From: Anaerolineales bacterium
GTDB taxonomy: Bacteria; Chloroflexota; Anaerolineae; Anaerolineales; UBA6663
Length of the DNA: 45,252 nucleotides
Assembly: GCA_016789175.1 (NCBI GenBank)
Contig: JAEURK010000176.1
Coordinates: 1-45,252 of the forward strand
Direction of reading: 5' to 3'
Positions 8,294-16,528 of this stretch are shown here, in pieces (the first letter of the stretch is position 1; every line of letters begins with the position of its first letter). A model generated the notes under the pieces. That model did not search any database. It was not told the origin of the DNA and worked only from the letters and a program-made list of their open reading frames with translations. A program made the position numbers and the translations under genes.

Positions 8294-9508
8294 TCAGCCC
8301 GCCGGGGGGTCACGTGGGACCTGGCTCAGCAAGGCGGCGAATTTGTCGCTCAGTTTTCGCGCCCAGGCGTCGTCGGGGAAATCGGCCAGCAAGGCAACGG
8401 CCTCCGAAAAAGCGGCACCGGCTTCGTCGGGGTGATTGAGCCGAAGCGCCACCTCGCCCAAAGTGCCGATCGTATTGGCCAGTTGTACCGGCTGATTGAT
8501 CTGACGCCAGAGCGCGCTGCTTTTGCGCAGCAAAACCTCGGCCTCGGCCAGTCGGCCCTGCTTGAGGCGCACATTGCCGAGATTGTTCTCGTTCACGGCA
8601 CGAAAACCGACGAAGCCTGGCTGGTTGAGTAACGGTGCGTCGGCCCTTCGAAAAGCCGCCTCGGCCTCGTCCAGTTGGTCGCGATTGAAAAACAACGTCC
8701 CGACCCATTGCTCGAGCTTGACTAACTCCAGTGCATTGCCGGCGCGCTCATGCCAGGCGCGCGCCTGGGCGAACAGCGCCATGGCCTCATTGGGGCGCCC
8801 GGCCGCTTCAAGGGTCGCCCCGGCATTGGTGAGCACCCTGGCGAGATCGGTGGGCCGATCAAGCGTGCGATAGTGCTCGGCCGCAGCCGCGAAGCGCGCT
8901 TCAGCGATCGGGTAGTCGCCCCGAAGGTGTGCCGTCAGGGCCAGGCCGTTGAGCACCGCGGCCAGTCGCGCCGGGGCGCCGGCAGCCTGCTCGAAAGCGC
9001 GCAGCGCGAGTTGTCCGTAGGTCTCGGCTTCTCCTGGCCGGCGCGCGGCCCGATAGTCCTCGCTCAAGCTGAAGTGGATGCGGGCGAGATCGTCAAGGGC
9101 ACCGGCCTCGACGGCCATGGCCTCGGCGCGCTCGTGCATCGCCAGCGCTTCCGGGAGGCGCCACTCAAGCCGATACAGCTGCCCCACCTGGTCGAGCAGC
9201 CGACAAGCGAGGACCGGATCGGGCGCATCGACGCGTTCGGCCAGGGCCTGCGCGAGCTCGATCCAGCCGAACCAGCGGGCTCGGGCCTCAACATATTCGT
9301 GTACTTGCACGGCCAGGCCCGTTGTCGCTACCCAGAATTCGGGAACCGACCCGCCATACCGCACGGCCCGCACGATATTGGGCCACTCGGCGTCGAGCGT
9401 TCCAAACTGGCTCTGGCTCAGTTGGGCGGTCCGCGCGCGCCAATAGGTGAGATTGGCGGCAATAGTCGCGAGGAATCGGCGCTCGAGATCGTCAGCCGGG
9501 TGTGTCAT
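8294..9508 (-). CDS. TPR-repeat protein, partner of the upstream NB-ARC ATPase
   Basis: 404 aa, almost entirely alpha-helical with tandem tetratricopeptide repeats from about residue 110 to 390 (for example ARLAAVLNGLALTAHLRGDY, DLARVLTNAGATLEAAGRPN, RAVNENNLGNVRLKQGRLAE, LANTIGTLGEVALRLNHPDE). The first ~100 residues are helical without clear repeats. Its start overlaps the end of the ATPase gene by 4 nt. STAND ATPases normally carry such TPRs in the same chain as the ligand sensor or oligomerisation arm, so I infer that the two genes encode a split STAND protein. No enzymatic domain is visible. Confidence 0.85.
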   Translation of the reverse strand: MTHPADDLERRFLATIAANLTYWRARTAQLSQSQFGTLDAEWPNIVRAVRYGGSVPEFWVATTGLAVQVHEYVEARARWFGWIELAQALAERVDAPDPVLACRLLDQVGQLYRLEWRLPEALAMHERAEAMAVEAGALDDLARIHFSLSEDYRAARRPGEAETYGQLALRAFEQAAGAPARLAAVLNGLALTAHLRGDYPIAEARFAAAAEHYRTLDRPTDLARVLTNAGATLEAAGRPNEAMALFAQARAWHERAGNALELVKLEQWVGTLFFNRDQLDEAEAAFRRADAPLLNQPGFVGFRAVNENNLGNVRLKQGRLAEAEVLLRKSSALWRQINQPVQLANTIGTLGEVALRLNHPDEAGAAFSEAVALLADFPDDAWARKLSDKFAALLSQVPRDPPAG

Positions 9509-10932
9509 TCCGAAAAGCGGTCAGACCAGTGGGTCAAATCGGTCTGCACGAAGGTCTCAGTCAGGCGATGGATGCCGTAGCGCTTGGCACGCACCGTGCC
9601 GCGCACTTCCAACAACGAGCGGCCCCAGAGCTCCTGAATCGCCGGCCATAGCTCGGCGTCGGCCAGGCCGCTGATCGCCGCCAGTTGCTCGGGCGCTGCG
9701 CCGGTCTCGGCGATGAGCGGCATCCCAAGTAAGAGCGCCTGGGCCTGCGGGCTGAGCGCGTTCCAGATCCGCCAGTAAATGTGGCGGTAGAGGTCGTCGA
9801 TGGTCGGTGTCTGTCGCTCACGCAGATCGCGCAGCAGATCGTCGAGGGGTTGCACTGCGATCAATCCAACCGCGAGCTTCAACGCCAGGGGATTGCCCCC
9901 AACCACGGCAAAGATCGCGGCGGCGTCGTCAGCCACGAGCGCGCCCTCCTCATCGGGTTGCGTCCGCCGAAAGTGGTCGAGCGCCAGCTCCACCGCGTCC
10001 GCCTCGCTCAACTCGCCCAGGGCAAGCGTGTGAGCCGCTGCTCCCGTCGACGGCCGCGTGCGGGCCGTGAGGAGAAAACGCGTGGGTAGAGCCAGGCCGG
10101 GCAGGCGCTCGACCAGGTTGCGCAGGTCCTCCGGGTTCTCGAGGTTGTCGATCGCGACCAGGTAGGCCTGACGCTGAAGCACCTGACGGACGCGGTTGAG
10201 GCGCACGGCGGTCATGCTTGCCATCGCCTCGTCCGGGAACAGCGCGGCGTACAGGTCGTGCACTACCGCGTCGAAATCGTAGGGTTTGGGGTCGCTCAGA
10301 CTTGCGCCCGGAGCCCGCAGCCAGATCAGGCCCGCGATCCGGGCCGTGTGCGCCAGGCGCCGCGCGACGGCGTCAGCCAGGGCCGTCTTGCCGAGGCCGC
10401 CCAGGCCGGCGAGCACGACCACGGGCGACGCGTCACTCCCTTGAAGCAACCGAACGACCCGGTCGACCTGGTCGTCCATGCCGATCAGCGCCTGATAGGG
10501 AGCCGGGGGGAGCGCGGCGATCAGCGCCTGGGCCCGGGTCTCGCGCAACGCGTCTTCCTGACCGACCAGGATGTCGCTCAGCTGCCGCAAGGCGGTCGCC
10601 TGGAGGCGGTTGACCTGATCCAGACTCAGCTTGAGCCCCTTGGCGACTTCTTTGCCGAGACGCAAGTCGAGGTAACGCTGGCGCAGGATCGTGGTGGCCT
10701 GGGCATCGATGCGGGCCAATTCGTCCAGGCCGCCGATCAGGACTTCATTGGTCAGGCGCCGAAAGAGCGCGGGGCTGGCCGGCTCATCCAGTCGAGCCAG
10801 GCGCTCCTGCACCAGTAACCAGTCATCGAGACGCGTAGCAGGATCGTCCTCGACGACATACCAGGCCCTCAGGGCCGCCTGGACGCGCGCTTGCGCCTCA
10901 CGCCGTTCTCCCGGTAGCGCAAAGTGTTCCAC
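9505..10932 (-). CDS. NB-ARC/STAND ATPase with N-terminal sigma-region-4-like HTH
   Basis: 475 aa. Residues ~78-122 (TILRQRYLDLRLGKEVAKGL, then SLDQVNRLQATALRQL) resemble a sigma-70 region-4 helix-turn-helix. The ATPase has a P-loop AGLGGLGKTALA (Lys182), a Walker B YLVAIDNLE (257-265), a sensor segment FLLTARTRP and the NB-ARC GxP motif GGNPLALKLA (345-354). A winged-helix-like C-terminus follows (WRIWNALSPQAQALLLGMPL, RLTET). STAND ATPases are nucleotide-switched signalling hubs. The usual C-terminal sensor repeats are on the next gene (4-nt overlap). The HTH suggests a transcriptional output, but that is inference; immune roles are also known in this superfamily. The gene starts at the ATG at 10932. 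Confidence 0.85.
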   Translation of the reverse strand: MEHFALPGERREAQARVQAALRAWYVVEDDPATRLDDWLLVQERLARLDEPASPALFRRLTNEVLIGGLDELARIDAQATTILRQRYLDLRLGKEVAKGLKLSLDQVNRLQATALRQLSDILVGQEDALRETRAQALIAALPPAPYQALIGMDDQVDRVVRLLQGSDASPVVVLAGLGGLGKTALADAVARRLAHTARIAGLIWLRAPGASLSDPKPYDFDAVVHDLYAALFPDEAMASMTAVRLNRVRQVLQRQAYLVAIDNLENPEDLRNLVERLPGLALPTRFLLTARTRPSTGAAAHTLALGELSEADAVELALDHFRRTQPDEEGALVADDAAAIFAVVGGNPLALKLAVGLIAVQPLDDLLRDLRERQTPTIDDLYRHIYWRIWNALSPQAQALLLGMPLIAETGAAPEQLAAISGLADAELWPAIQELWGRSLLEVRGTVRAKRYGIHRLTETFVQTDLTHWSDRFSE

Positions 10933-11143
10933 GTCATCCTCTCCGAGGTCTCGCGGGCTGTCGCCAGCCCAACGCCGCCTGGCCGACTATAGCACGGGTG
11001 CTGGCTGGCCCTAACCCGGGCTTGGCGCTGGCAGGGCTAACGCCCCTCACGTGAAACGGCGCGCGTTGTCAGGCGCGGATTCCGGCAAAGGCACATCGCC
11101 ACGGACTGCTCGTGCAGGGCCACCTGGGCGCGCTCCAAGGAAT

Positions 11144-11191
11144 GCCGGGACTGGTTCCCGCCGGGACTGGTTCCCGCCGGGGCTGGTTCCC
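11144..11191. repeat. Three tandem 16-bp repeats
   Basis: The unit GCCGGGACTGGTTCCC occurs three times head to tail (11144-11159, 11160-11175, 11176-11191). The only change is A to G in the third copy. Each unit contains a small internal palindrome (GGGA...TCCC). It could be a multi-site operator or simply a slippage repeat. Confidence 0.9.
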
Positions 11192-11262
11192 GCACACAAT
11201 CGCAGGCGATCGCACACACGAGCAGGCCGGACGGCCCCATAGTCGGGGATTAGGACCCCTGC

Positions 11263-11290
11263 TGAGTGAGGATTGATCCTCCTTAACTCA
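11263..11290. promoter_or_regulatory. Imperfect hairpin upstream of the orphan regulator
   Basis: TGAGTGAGGA pairs with TCCTC and ACTCA around the loop TTGA, with a CTTA bulge. It lies 46 nt before the regulator ATG. It may be an operator or an mRNA leader hairpin; there is no T-tract. Confidence 0.35.
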
Positions 11291-11336
11291 ACAGGATCGA
11301 ACCACTAACGCTGACGGTTGAGGAAGGTAGCCTCAT

Positions 11337-12074
11337 ATGCTCAAAGTATTGGTGGCGGACGCCGACGAGTTCGAACGGCACGGATTGCGCCGAGCCCTGG
11401 AGGGTGATGGCCACCACGTGCTTGAGGCCGCGGACCGCGACCAGGCGCTAGCAGTGGCGCAGCACACGGCCCTCGATGCGGCGATTCTCGATATCTCACT
11501 CCCGGCGAACTCCGCGGGAGAGGGCTGGAGCCGCACAACGCTGGGTTTTGAGCTGACGCGCATGCTCAAGGCCGCCCGGCCGGAGCTGGGCCTGATCCTG
11601 TTTTCGGCCTACGAGCAGCACCTTGAGGACTTTCTGACCTTACTGGCCACGGGTGTGCGCGGCGTGGCCTATTGCCTGAAGGGTCGGCGGCCGAGTGCGT
11701 TGCTGCCCACGCTCAAACGCGTCATGGCCGGTCGGGTCGAGATCGACCCCGAGGTGCACACCCGCGCGCACACGGTCGCGAACGAACTGCGCGATCGATT
11801 GACACCGCTCGAACGGCCCTGGGTCGAGCGCGCGGTCATGGCCCTGCCCCAACTGACGATCCAGGAGGCGCGCGCCGCGATGCTGTTGGCCGCGTCCTGT
11901 TCGCCCGAAGGTGTCGCCCGCAAGCTGGCGATCCAGCGCGCCGACAACCTGATCTGCCGGGTCTACGCGAAATTGGGGCTCGACACGGTGCCGCAGGAAT
12001 GCCCGGAGCTGCGCCAGGTTTCGCTGGTCATCAAAGCCTGCCACATCCATGCCCTGGAGGACCACGTCGTCTAG
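11337..12074 (+). CDS. Orphan response regulator, divergent HTH
   Basis: 245 aa, with the ribosome site GAGGAAGG 12-13 nt before the ATG. The receiver domain has VLVADADEFERHGLRRALEG, phospho-Asp in AILDISLP and Lys in AYCLKGR. It shares with the regulator at 4488-5237 the same extra segment after the phospho-Asp (ANSAGEGWSRTTLGFELTRM) and the same overall length. The C-terminal half aligns with the LuxR-type HTH and tail of that paralogue (ERPWVERAVMALPQLT, LAIQRADNLICRVYAKLGLD). The canonical recognition-helix residues (KTVENN) are replaced by RADNLI. No kinase gene adjoins it. DNA binding is likely but weaker than for the paralogue. Confidence 0.8.
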   Translation: MLKVLVADADEFERHGLRRALEGDGHHVLEAADRDQALAVAQHTALDAAILDISLPANSAGEGWSRTTLGFELTRMLKAARPELGLILFSAYEQHLEDFLTLLATGVRGVAYCLKGRRPSALLPTLKRVMAGRVEIDPEVHTRAHTVANELRDRLTPLERPWVERAVMALPQLTIQEARAAMLLAASCSPEGVARKLAIQRADNLICRVYAKLGLDTVPQECPELRQVSLVIKACHIHALEDHVV

Positions 12075-12106
12075 GGTCGGTTCGACTTTCGACTACACTT
12101 GCAGGC

Positions 12107-13039
12107 ATGCGGACCCCATACCTGTTGTTCCTCAGTGTCGCCTTTGCCCTGAGCGGCTGCGGCGTCATGCCGACCGCCGATCCTGCCCCAACTCTGGTCC
12201 CGACGCTGGCCCCACCCACTGCCCCCATCCTGGTAACGCCCGCAACGGCGCCGACCGCAACGCTCGGGCCCGAAGCCGAGGCCACGGCCTTTGCCCAGGC
12301 GGTGCTGGCGGCCAAGCCGACTCTGGTTGAGAGCTCGCCGGCCCCGGATGGCATCGCGGCCGCAGAGCTGTGGTCGGCGGCCTGTCACATCGCCGCCGGG
12401 TTTGATGCTTATGGACCCGTCGGATATGACGAGATCCGCTATCGCGCGACCCCCGAGGGCGAACCGGTCGTCGCCGCTCGCCAGATCCGGGTCTGCCAGG
12501 GCCTTGGCGCGTTCGGCTTGCGCGTCCTGCAGTGGAGCCCCGACGGGCGTTTCGTGTTCTTCACCGATGCGGCCCAGGGCTCACCGGATGGCGGCGGCTG
12601 CCCGTGGTTCGGCACCGTCCGGCGCTGGTCGGTCGACGATCAGTCGACCACGACCCTGGGCAACGGCGCGACATCGCCCGACGGTAATTTTGTCGCGGGC
12701 ATCGCGGAGGGCCATGTGATCGTTTGGAGCTGGTCAGACACCGCCGTCGTGCGCGCCGCCGTGATCGAGCCGAATTGGCCGGTCAGCGCCATCGGCTGGG
12801 CGCCGTCCGGTGACCGGGTGCTTTTCGTACAGTCCGAAGCGGCCTGCACCGTCGGCGGCTCCAGCGTGATCGCGATGTTGACGGTATCGGACGTCGCTGT
12901 CGTCGAGCTGCTGCGCACCAGCGAGCCCACCCTCTTGACGTTTCGATTCGAGAGCCTGGATGAACTGACCTTCTACGGCACCAGCCCGGACGCACATCGC
13001 TTTCGGCTGGTCGGCGAAAGCCTGGTCGCGATCCCGTAG
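12107..13039 (+). CDS. Lipoprotein with TolB/WD-like beta-propeller
   Basis: 310 aa. The signal peptide ends in the lipobox LSGC (Cys18), followed by a Pro/Thr/Ala-rich linker to about residue 60. The rest shows weak propeller blades such as VLQWSPDGRFVFFTDA, TSPDGNFVAGIAEG and IGWAPSGDRVLFVQSE. Such proteins are anchored outside the cytoplasmic membrane and bind other proteins or ligands; no enzyme motif is seen. A TACACT hexamer lies 8 nt before the ATG and no Shine-Dalgarno is visible, so the mRNA may be nearly leaderless. The gene starts 33 bp after the orphan regulator and could also be read from that transcript. Confidence 0.75.
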   Translation: MRTPYLLFLSVAFALSGCGVMPTADPAPTLVPTLAPPTAPILVTPATAPTATLGPEAEATAFAQAVLAAKPTLVESSPAPDGIAAAELWSAACHIAAGFDAYGPVGYDEIRYRATPEGEPVVAARQIRVCQGLGAFGLRVLQWSPDGRFVFFTDAAQGSPDGGGCPWFGTVRRWSVDDQSTTTLGNGATSPDGNFVAGIAEGHVIVWSWSDTAVVRAAVIEPNWPVSAIGWAPSGDRVLFVQSEAACTVGGSSVIAMLTVSDVAVVELLRTSEPTLLTFRFESLDELTFYGTSPDAHRFRLVGESLVAIP

Positions 13040-13041
13040 AT

Positions 13042-13047
13042 TACAAT
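13042..13047 (+). promoter_or_regulatory. Probable -10 box for the oxidoreductase/ThuA operon
   Basis: TACAAT lies 54 nt before the ATG at 13101, directly after the preceding stop codon. A CCGGAG ribosome site follows close to the start. The -35 element is weak. Confidence 0.4.
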
Positions 13048-13100
13048 AGAGGGGTTGTGCGCTACCCCGATATCAAGAGCCCATCCTCCGGAGTAACCCA

Positions 13101-14150
13101 ATGAAATCGGCAACGTCAAAGGGCCGCGCGCCGCTGCGCCTGGTGCTGGTCGGCGCCGGCGGCATGATGCGCCACCACATCACCGATCTGCTCAAGATGC
13201 GCGACCGGGTCGAGGTCGTGGCGATCGCCGAGCCCGACGACAAGCAGGCCAGGCTGACGCGGGCCGTTTTTGTCGCGGGCGGTGTCAAGCCGCCGACCCG
13301 TATTCGAGAGCTCGACGGTCTTCTCAAACGCGTCAAGGCCGACGCGGCCTTCATCGCATCGCCGCATGTCTATCATCACGATCAGACGGTCGCGTGCCTG
13401 GAGACCGGTCTGGATGTATTGCTCGAGAAACCGATGGTGATGAACGGCGAAGAGGCGCGCAGCCTGATCGAGGCGCGCGACCGCACCGGGCGGTTGCTGG
13501 TCGTGGCCTTTCCGGGCAGCCTGTCGCCGTCGATCCGACTGGCCGGCGGCTGGCTCCGCTCGGGCGGCCTCGGGCCGATCCGCGCGATCACGGGCATGGC
13601 GTTTCAAGATTGGGCCGTGAACACGGTCGGCACCTGGCGCCAGCGCCCCGAGATCTCGGGCGGCGGCTTCCTGTTCGACACAGGCGCCCACCTGCTTAAC
13701 ACGGTTTGCGACCTGGCCGGCGAAGACTTCGTCGAAGTGTCGGCCACGCTCAGCGACGACGGCTATCCGGTCGAGGTGCGCGGCGCGGTGCGCGGGGTTT
13801 TGCGCTCCGGCGCCCTGGTGACCCTGATGGCCGCGGGGGTGTGCCCGCCCGGCGTGATCGGCTCGCAGATCGACGTGTTCGCCGAGCAGGCCGTGATCCG
13901 CACCGGCATCTGGGGCGAACGCCTTGAGGTCTGGCGCTCGCGCGGCCCCGGCCTGCGCAAGGTCCGCCTGCCGCGCTCCCTGGGCGTGGTCGACACCTTC
14001 CTGGCCGTGCGCGCGGGCGAGATCGAGAACCCGTGCCCGCCCGAGGTCGGTCTGCGCATGGCGCGGCTGTACGACGCCATCGTGGCCTCCTCGACGCGCG
14101 GCGGTGCGGCGATCAAACTGGAGAAGACGAGGCCCTCTCGGCCTCGATGA
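13101..14150 (+). CDS. Gfo/Idh/MocA-family NAD(P)-dependent oxidoreductase
   Basis: 349 aa. The N-terminal Rossmann fold has [12 protein letters not shown] (residues 15-26) and the family signature EKP (109-111) in [15 protein letters not shown]. The C-terminal alpha/beta domain carries [16 protein letters not shown], with the Asp and His of the active site. Family members oxidise or reduce sugars, inositols and related polyols with NAD(P). The gene sits 19 bp before a ThuA-like gene, a pairing common in carbohydrate utilisation clusters, so a sugar or glycoside substrate is likely. No sugar transporter adjoins. The ATG has an upstream CCGGAG. Confidence 0.9.
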   Translation: MKSATSKGRAPLRLVLVGAGGMMRHHITDLLKMRDRVEVVAIAEPDDKQARLTRAVFVAGGVKPPTRIRELDGLLKRVKADAAFIASPHVYHHDQTVACLETGLDVLLEKPMVMNGEEARSLIEARDRTGRLLVVAFPGSLSPSIRLAGGWLRSGGLGPIRAITGMAFQDWAVNTVGTWRQRPEISGGGFLFDTGAHLLNTVCDLAGEDFVEVSATLSDDGYPVEVRGAVRGVLRSGALVTLMAAGVCPPGVIGSQIDVFAEQAVIRTGIWGERLEVWRSRGPGLRKVRLPRSLGVVDTFLAVRAGEIENPCPPEVGLRMARLYDAIVASSTRGGAAIKLEKTRPSRPR

Positions 14151-14169
14151 ACACTTGAGGAGAACTGCA

Positions 14170-14904
14170 ATGGGTACTGAGACGTTACGTGTGACGGTTT
14201 GGAACGAGGGTCGACATGAGAAGACGCACGCCGAGGTGACGAAGGTCTATCCCAACGGCCTGCACAGCGTGATCGCGGAGGGGCTCCAGGCGCATGGCTA
14301 TACGCAGGTGCGCACGGCGACGCTCGACGATCCCGAGCACGGTCTGACCGAGGCGGTGCTGGCCGAGACCGATGTCCTGCTGTGGTGGGGCCATATGGCC
14401 CACGGTGAGGTGCAGGATGCGGTCGTCGAGCGCGTGTACAGACGCGTGATGGATGGCATGGGGTTGGTGGTGCTGCACTCCGGCCACTTCTCCAAAATCT
14501 TCAAGCGGCTGATGGGCACGAGCTGCGACCTCAAGTGGCGCGAGCACGATCAGGAAAACGAGCGCCTGTGGGTCGTTGCTCCCGCCCACCCGATCGCGGC
14601 CGGCCTGCCCGAGTACATCGACCTCGCGCACGAGGAGATGTATGGCGAGCACTTCGACATCCCGACCCCCGATGAGCTGGTGCTGGTCAGCTGGTTCAAG
14701 GGTGGCGAGGTCTTCCGCAGCGGCTGCTGCTGGCAGCGCGGCCGTGGGCGCGTCTTCTACTTCCGTCCGGGCCACGAGACCTTCCCGACCTACTACGACG
14801 CCCAGGTCCGACGGGTCATCGCCAACGGCGTGAAGTGGGCCGCGCCGGTTAACGCGGCTGCGCCGACCTACGGCAACCGCATACCGCTCGAATCGCTGGA
14901 TTGA
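14170..14904 (+). CDS. ThuA-like trehalose-utilisation domain protein
   Basis: 244 aa. The ATG is preceded by GAGGAGAACTGCA. The class-I-glutamine-amidotransferase-like ThuA fold is shown by [70 protein letters not shown] and a final [16 protein letters not shown] segment. ThuA proteins take part in disaccharide catabolism, but the biochemical reaction is poorly known. The operon with the Gfo/Idh/MocA gene supports a sugar-derivative role. A strong hairpin terminator follows. Confidence 0.9.
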   Translation: MGTETLRVTVWNEGRHEKTHAEVTKVYPNGLHSVIAEGLQAHGYTQVRTATLDDPEHGLTEAVLAETDVLLWWGHMAHGEVQDAVVERVYRRVMDGMGLVVLHSGHFSKIFKRLMGTSCDLKWREHDQENERLWVVAPAHPIAAGLPEYIDLAHEEMYGEHFDIPTPDELVLVSWFKGGEVFRSGCCWQRGRGRVFYFRPGHETFPTYYDAQVRRVIANGVKWAAPVNAAAPTYGNRIPLESLD

Positions 14905-14911
14905 ACCGCCG

Positions 14912-14949
14912 ACAAAAGGCGCAACGGGGCCTCCCGTTGCGCCTTTTGT
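14912..14949. terminator. Intrinsic hairpin terminator after ThuA gene
   Basis: A 17-bp stem (14912-14928 with 14933-14949) encloses the loop GCCT. Its A/T-rich base gives an A-run on one side and CCTTTTGTTATT on the other, so it can stop transcription in both directions. Confidence 0.85.
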
Positions 14950-15045
14950 TATTCCCGGCGAAAACGCCGCGCCGGGCCCCGATGCGCGCCGCCTGGCGCT
15001 TGGATTTCCGCTCTCCGTGCTTGACCAGTGGCTCAGAGGAGAAGG

Positions 15046-15119
15046 CGCGCCCGGCGGGACTTGAACCCACAACCAACAGCTTAGAAGGCTGCTGCTCTAT
15101 CCGATTGAGCTACGGGCGC
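15046..15119 (-). tRNA. tRNA-Arg (anticodon TCT)
   Basis: The reverse complement folds as a 74-nt cloverleaf. The acceptor GCGCCCG pairs with CGGGCGC, the D-arm is GCTC...GAGC, the anticodon loop has CTTCTAAG with TCT, and the T-arm is GTGGG TTCAAGT CCCGC. The discriminator base is G and CCA is not encoded. Confidence 0.95.
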
Positions 15120-15140
15120 ATGTCGTGGCGTCAGCCAACG

Positions 15141-15146
15141 ATTATA
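15141..15146 (-). promoter_or_regulatory. -10 box of tRNA-Arg
   Basis: The minus strand reads TATAAT 21 nt before the first tRNA base. A clear -35 hexamer is not visible at 16-18 nt spacing. Confidence 0.55.
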
Positions 15147-15259
15147 CGCGAGCCGCGCGCCAAGCATCGCACACGAGCCCCAACGATCCCCTGGGCCCCG
15201 GCTTCGTCATAATGATGAGGCCGGGGTCCTTTTCTGGCCCCAGCCGGGTATCTACACGT

Positions 15260-16462
15260 ATGTCGAACTCCTCTCACCGCCTACCGGGTCTTGTCGGCCG
15301 CGGGTTGCTCATCGTCGCCGCCCTCAGCCTGACCGGGTGCTCAGCCTTCAACCAGGCGCTGGCCGGCATCCAGGGCCTGGCCGCGTCAGTGGCGACCGCG
15401 ACCCCGCAGCCGGCCCCCACCCAGCCCGCAACCGAGCCCACCGTTACGCCGGTCCCGCCAACCGTGACGCCGCAGCCCAACGTCCGGGTCGAGTTCGCGT
15501 TGGTGAGCGATGCCGTCGGCCAACTGACCTGGGCCGAATTGCCGATCAAGCCGGCCCGCGTCCCTGGCACCGGGCTGCGCCCGACCGGCGGCACCTATCT
15601 GGACATCGCTTTCGCCCTGCCCGGGACGCCGCCCAACACGGCCTTGCGCTTCGACGCGGCCGGTGCCCAACCCCTGACCTTTTTGAGCCCGCGCACGACG
15701 CTCGCGCTCGAGCCCAGACCGCTCGACACGGTCGGCCGGCTGGCCTGGACTGCGCTGTCGGCCGATGGCGTCACGCAGGCGCTCTTCATGGGCAACGTCG
15801 ACGGCACGGGCGTCACGCAACTCGTCGGATCCGCCAGCCCGGTCGAGGTCGCGGGTTGGTCGGCTGATGGCGCCGCCGTGTACTATGCCGAAGAACCTGT
15901 GGCTGCGCCGGCCGAACTGGTGTACCCCGGTGTGTCCAGCTTGTTCCGGTATGACCTGGTCACAAGCCGCATCGATGCGCTTGTGCCGACCGACCCGGCC
16001 CGCGTAGCCTGCATCGACGATCTGGCGCCGGACGGCGCCAGCGTGGTCGAACACTGTGGCACCGTCAAAGAGCTGGTGATCCGATACCTCGGCGGACCGA
16101 CCACCACCGTGCAGGCGCCGCCGACCATCCCGGGCGAAGCCGCCATCGGGAGCGCGCGCTTCAGCCTTGACGGACGCCGAATCGCGTTTGCGCTGGCCAG
16201 CACGACTTTGCCCGAGGTGATCAGCTGGGTTGCCGTCTCAGACGGCCTGGGCGGCGGAGCCACGCAACTGCTGCAGAGCCAGCCCAACGAGCGCTACAGC
16301 GTGATCGCCTGGCTCGGGCCGACCGACCTGCTGATCCAGGCCCACCTGATGGGCTGCGCGGAAGCCTGTGACTCACTTTACGTGCTCAACCTCGACACGC
16401 ACAACCGGGTCAAGTTCGCCGACGGCGTCTTTGTCACCTTTTCGGCCGCCCGGCCGGAGTAG
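15260..16462 (+). CDS. Lipoprotein with TolB-like beta-propeller
   Basis: 400 aa from the ATG at 15260, where a signal peptide begins (GRGLLIVAALSLTGC, Cys27). A Thr/Pro linker spans about residues 45-78 (TPQPAPTQPATEPTVTPVPP). The remainder has propeller-style repeats (VGRLAWTALSADGVTQALFM, VAGWSADGAAVYYAEEP, IGSARFSLDGRRIAFALAST, VIAWLGPTDLLIQAHL). It is expected to be membrane-anchored on the outer face, and no catalytic motif is seen. The frame is open further upstream but has no signal peptide or family resemblance there. It is monocistronic, between tRNA-Arg and a bidirectional terminator. Confidence 0.75.
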   Translation: MSNSSHRLPGLVGRGLLIVAALSLTGCSAFNQALAGIQGLAASVATATPQPAPTQPATEPTVTPVPPTVTPQPNVRVEFALVSDAVGQLTWAELPIKPARVPGTGLRPTGGTYLDIAFALPGTPPNTALRFDAAGAQPLTFLSPRTTLALEPRPLDTVGRLAWTALSADGVTQALFMGNVDGTGVTQLVGSASPVEVAGWSADGAAVYYAEEPVAAPAELVYPGVSSLFRYDLVTSRIDALVPTDPARVACIDDLAPDGASVVEHCGTVKELVIRYLGGPTTTVQAPPTIPGEAAIGSARFSLDGRRIAFALASTTLPEVISWVAVSDGLGGGATQLLQSQPNERYSVIAWLGPTDLLIQAHLMGCAEACDSLYVLNLDTHNRVKFADGVFVTFSAARPE

Positions 16463-16479
16463 CCCCCCACCGACAACAA

Positions 16480-16509
16480 AAGAGGCCTCGGCTTTAACCG
16501 AGGCCTCTT
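16480..16509. terminator. Bidirectional hairpin terminator
   Basis: A 12-bp stem (AAGAGGCCTCGG with its complement) encloses the loop CTTTAA. It sits between the convergent lipoprotein gene and the 16529-16957 gene. Confidence 0.8.
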
Positions 16510-16528
16510 CGCTATTCCGCACCATCGC

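Larger units (their letters stand above)
10933..11336. other. 404-bp divergent intergenic region
   Basis: The region lies between the STAND ATPase gene and the orphan regulator. It contains a 3-copy 16-bp tandem repeat (11144-11191) and an imperfect hairpin near the regulator start (11263-11290). No credible gene is present. Open frames here have no family pattern. Confidence 0.5.

Noticed and set aside
15190..15226. GC-rich hairpin followed by TTTT before the 15260 lipoprotein gene
   Set aside because: The stem is broken by a bulge, and no rightward transcript is expected to end here; possible but too weak to call.
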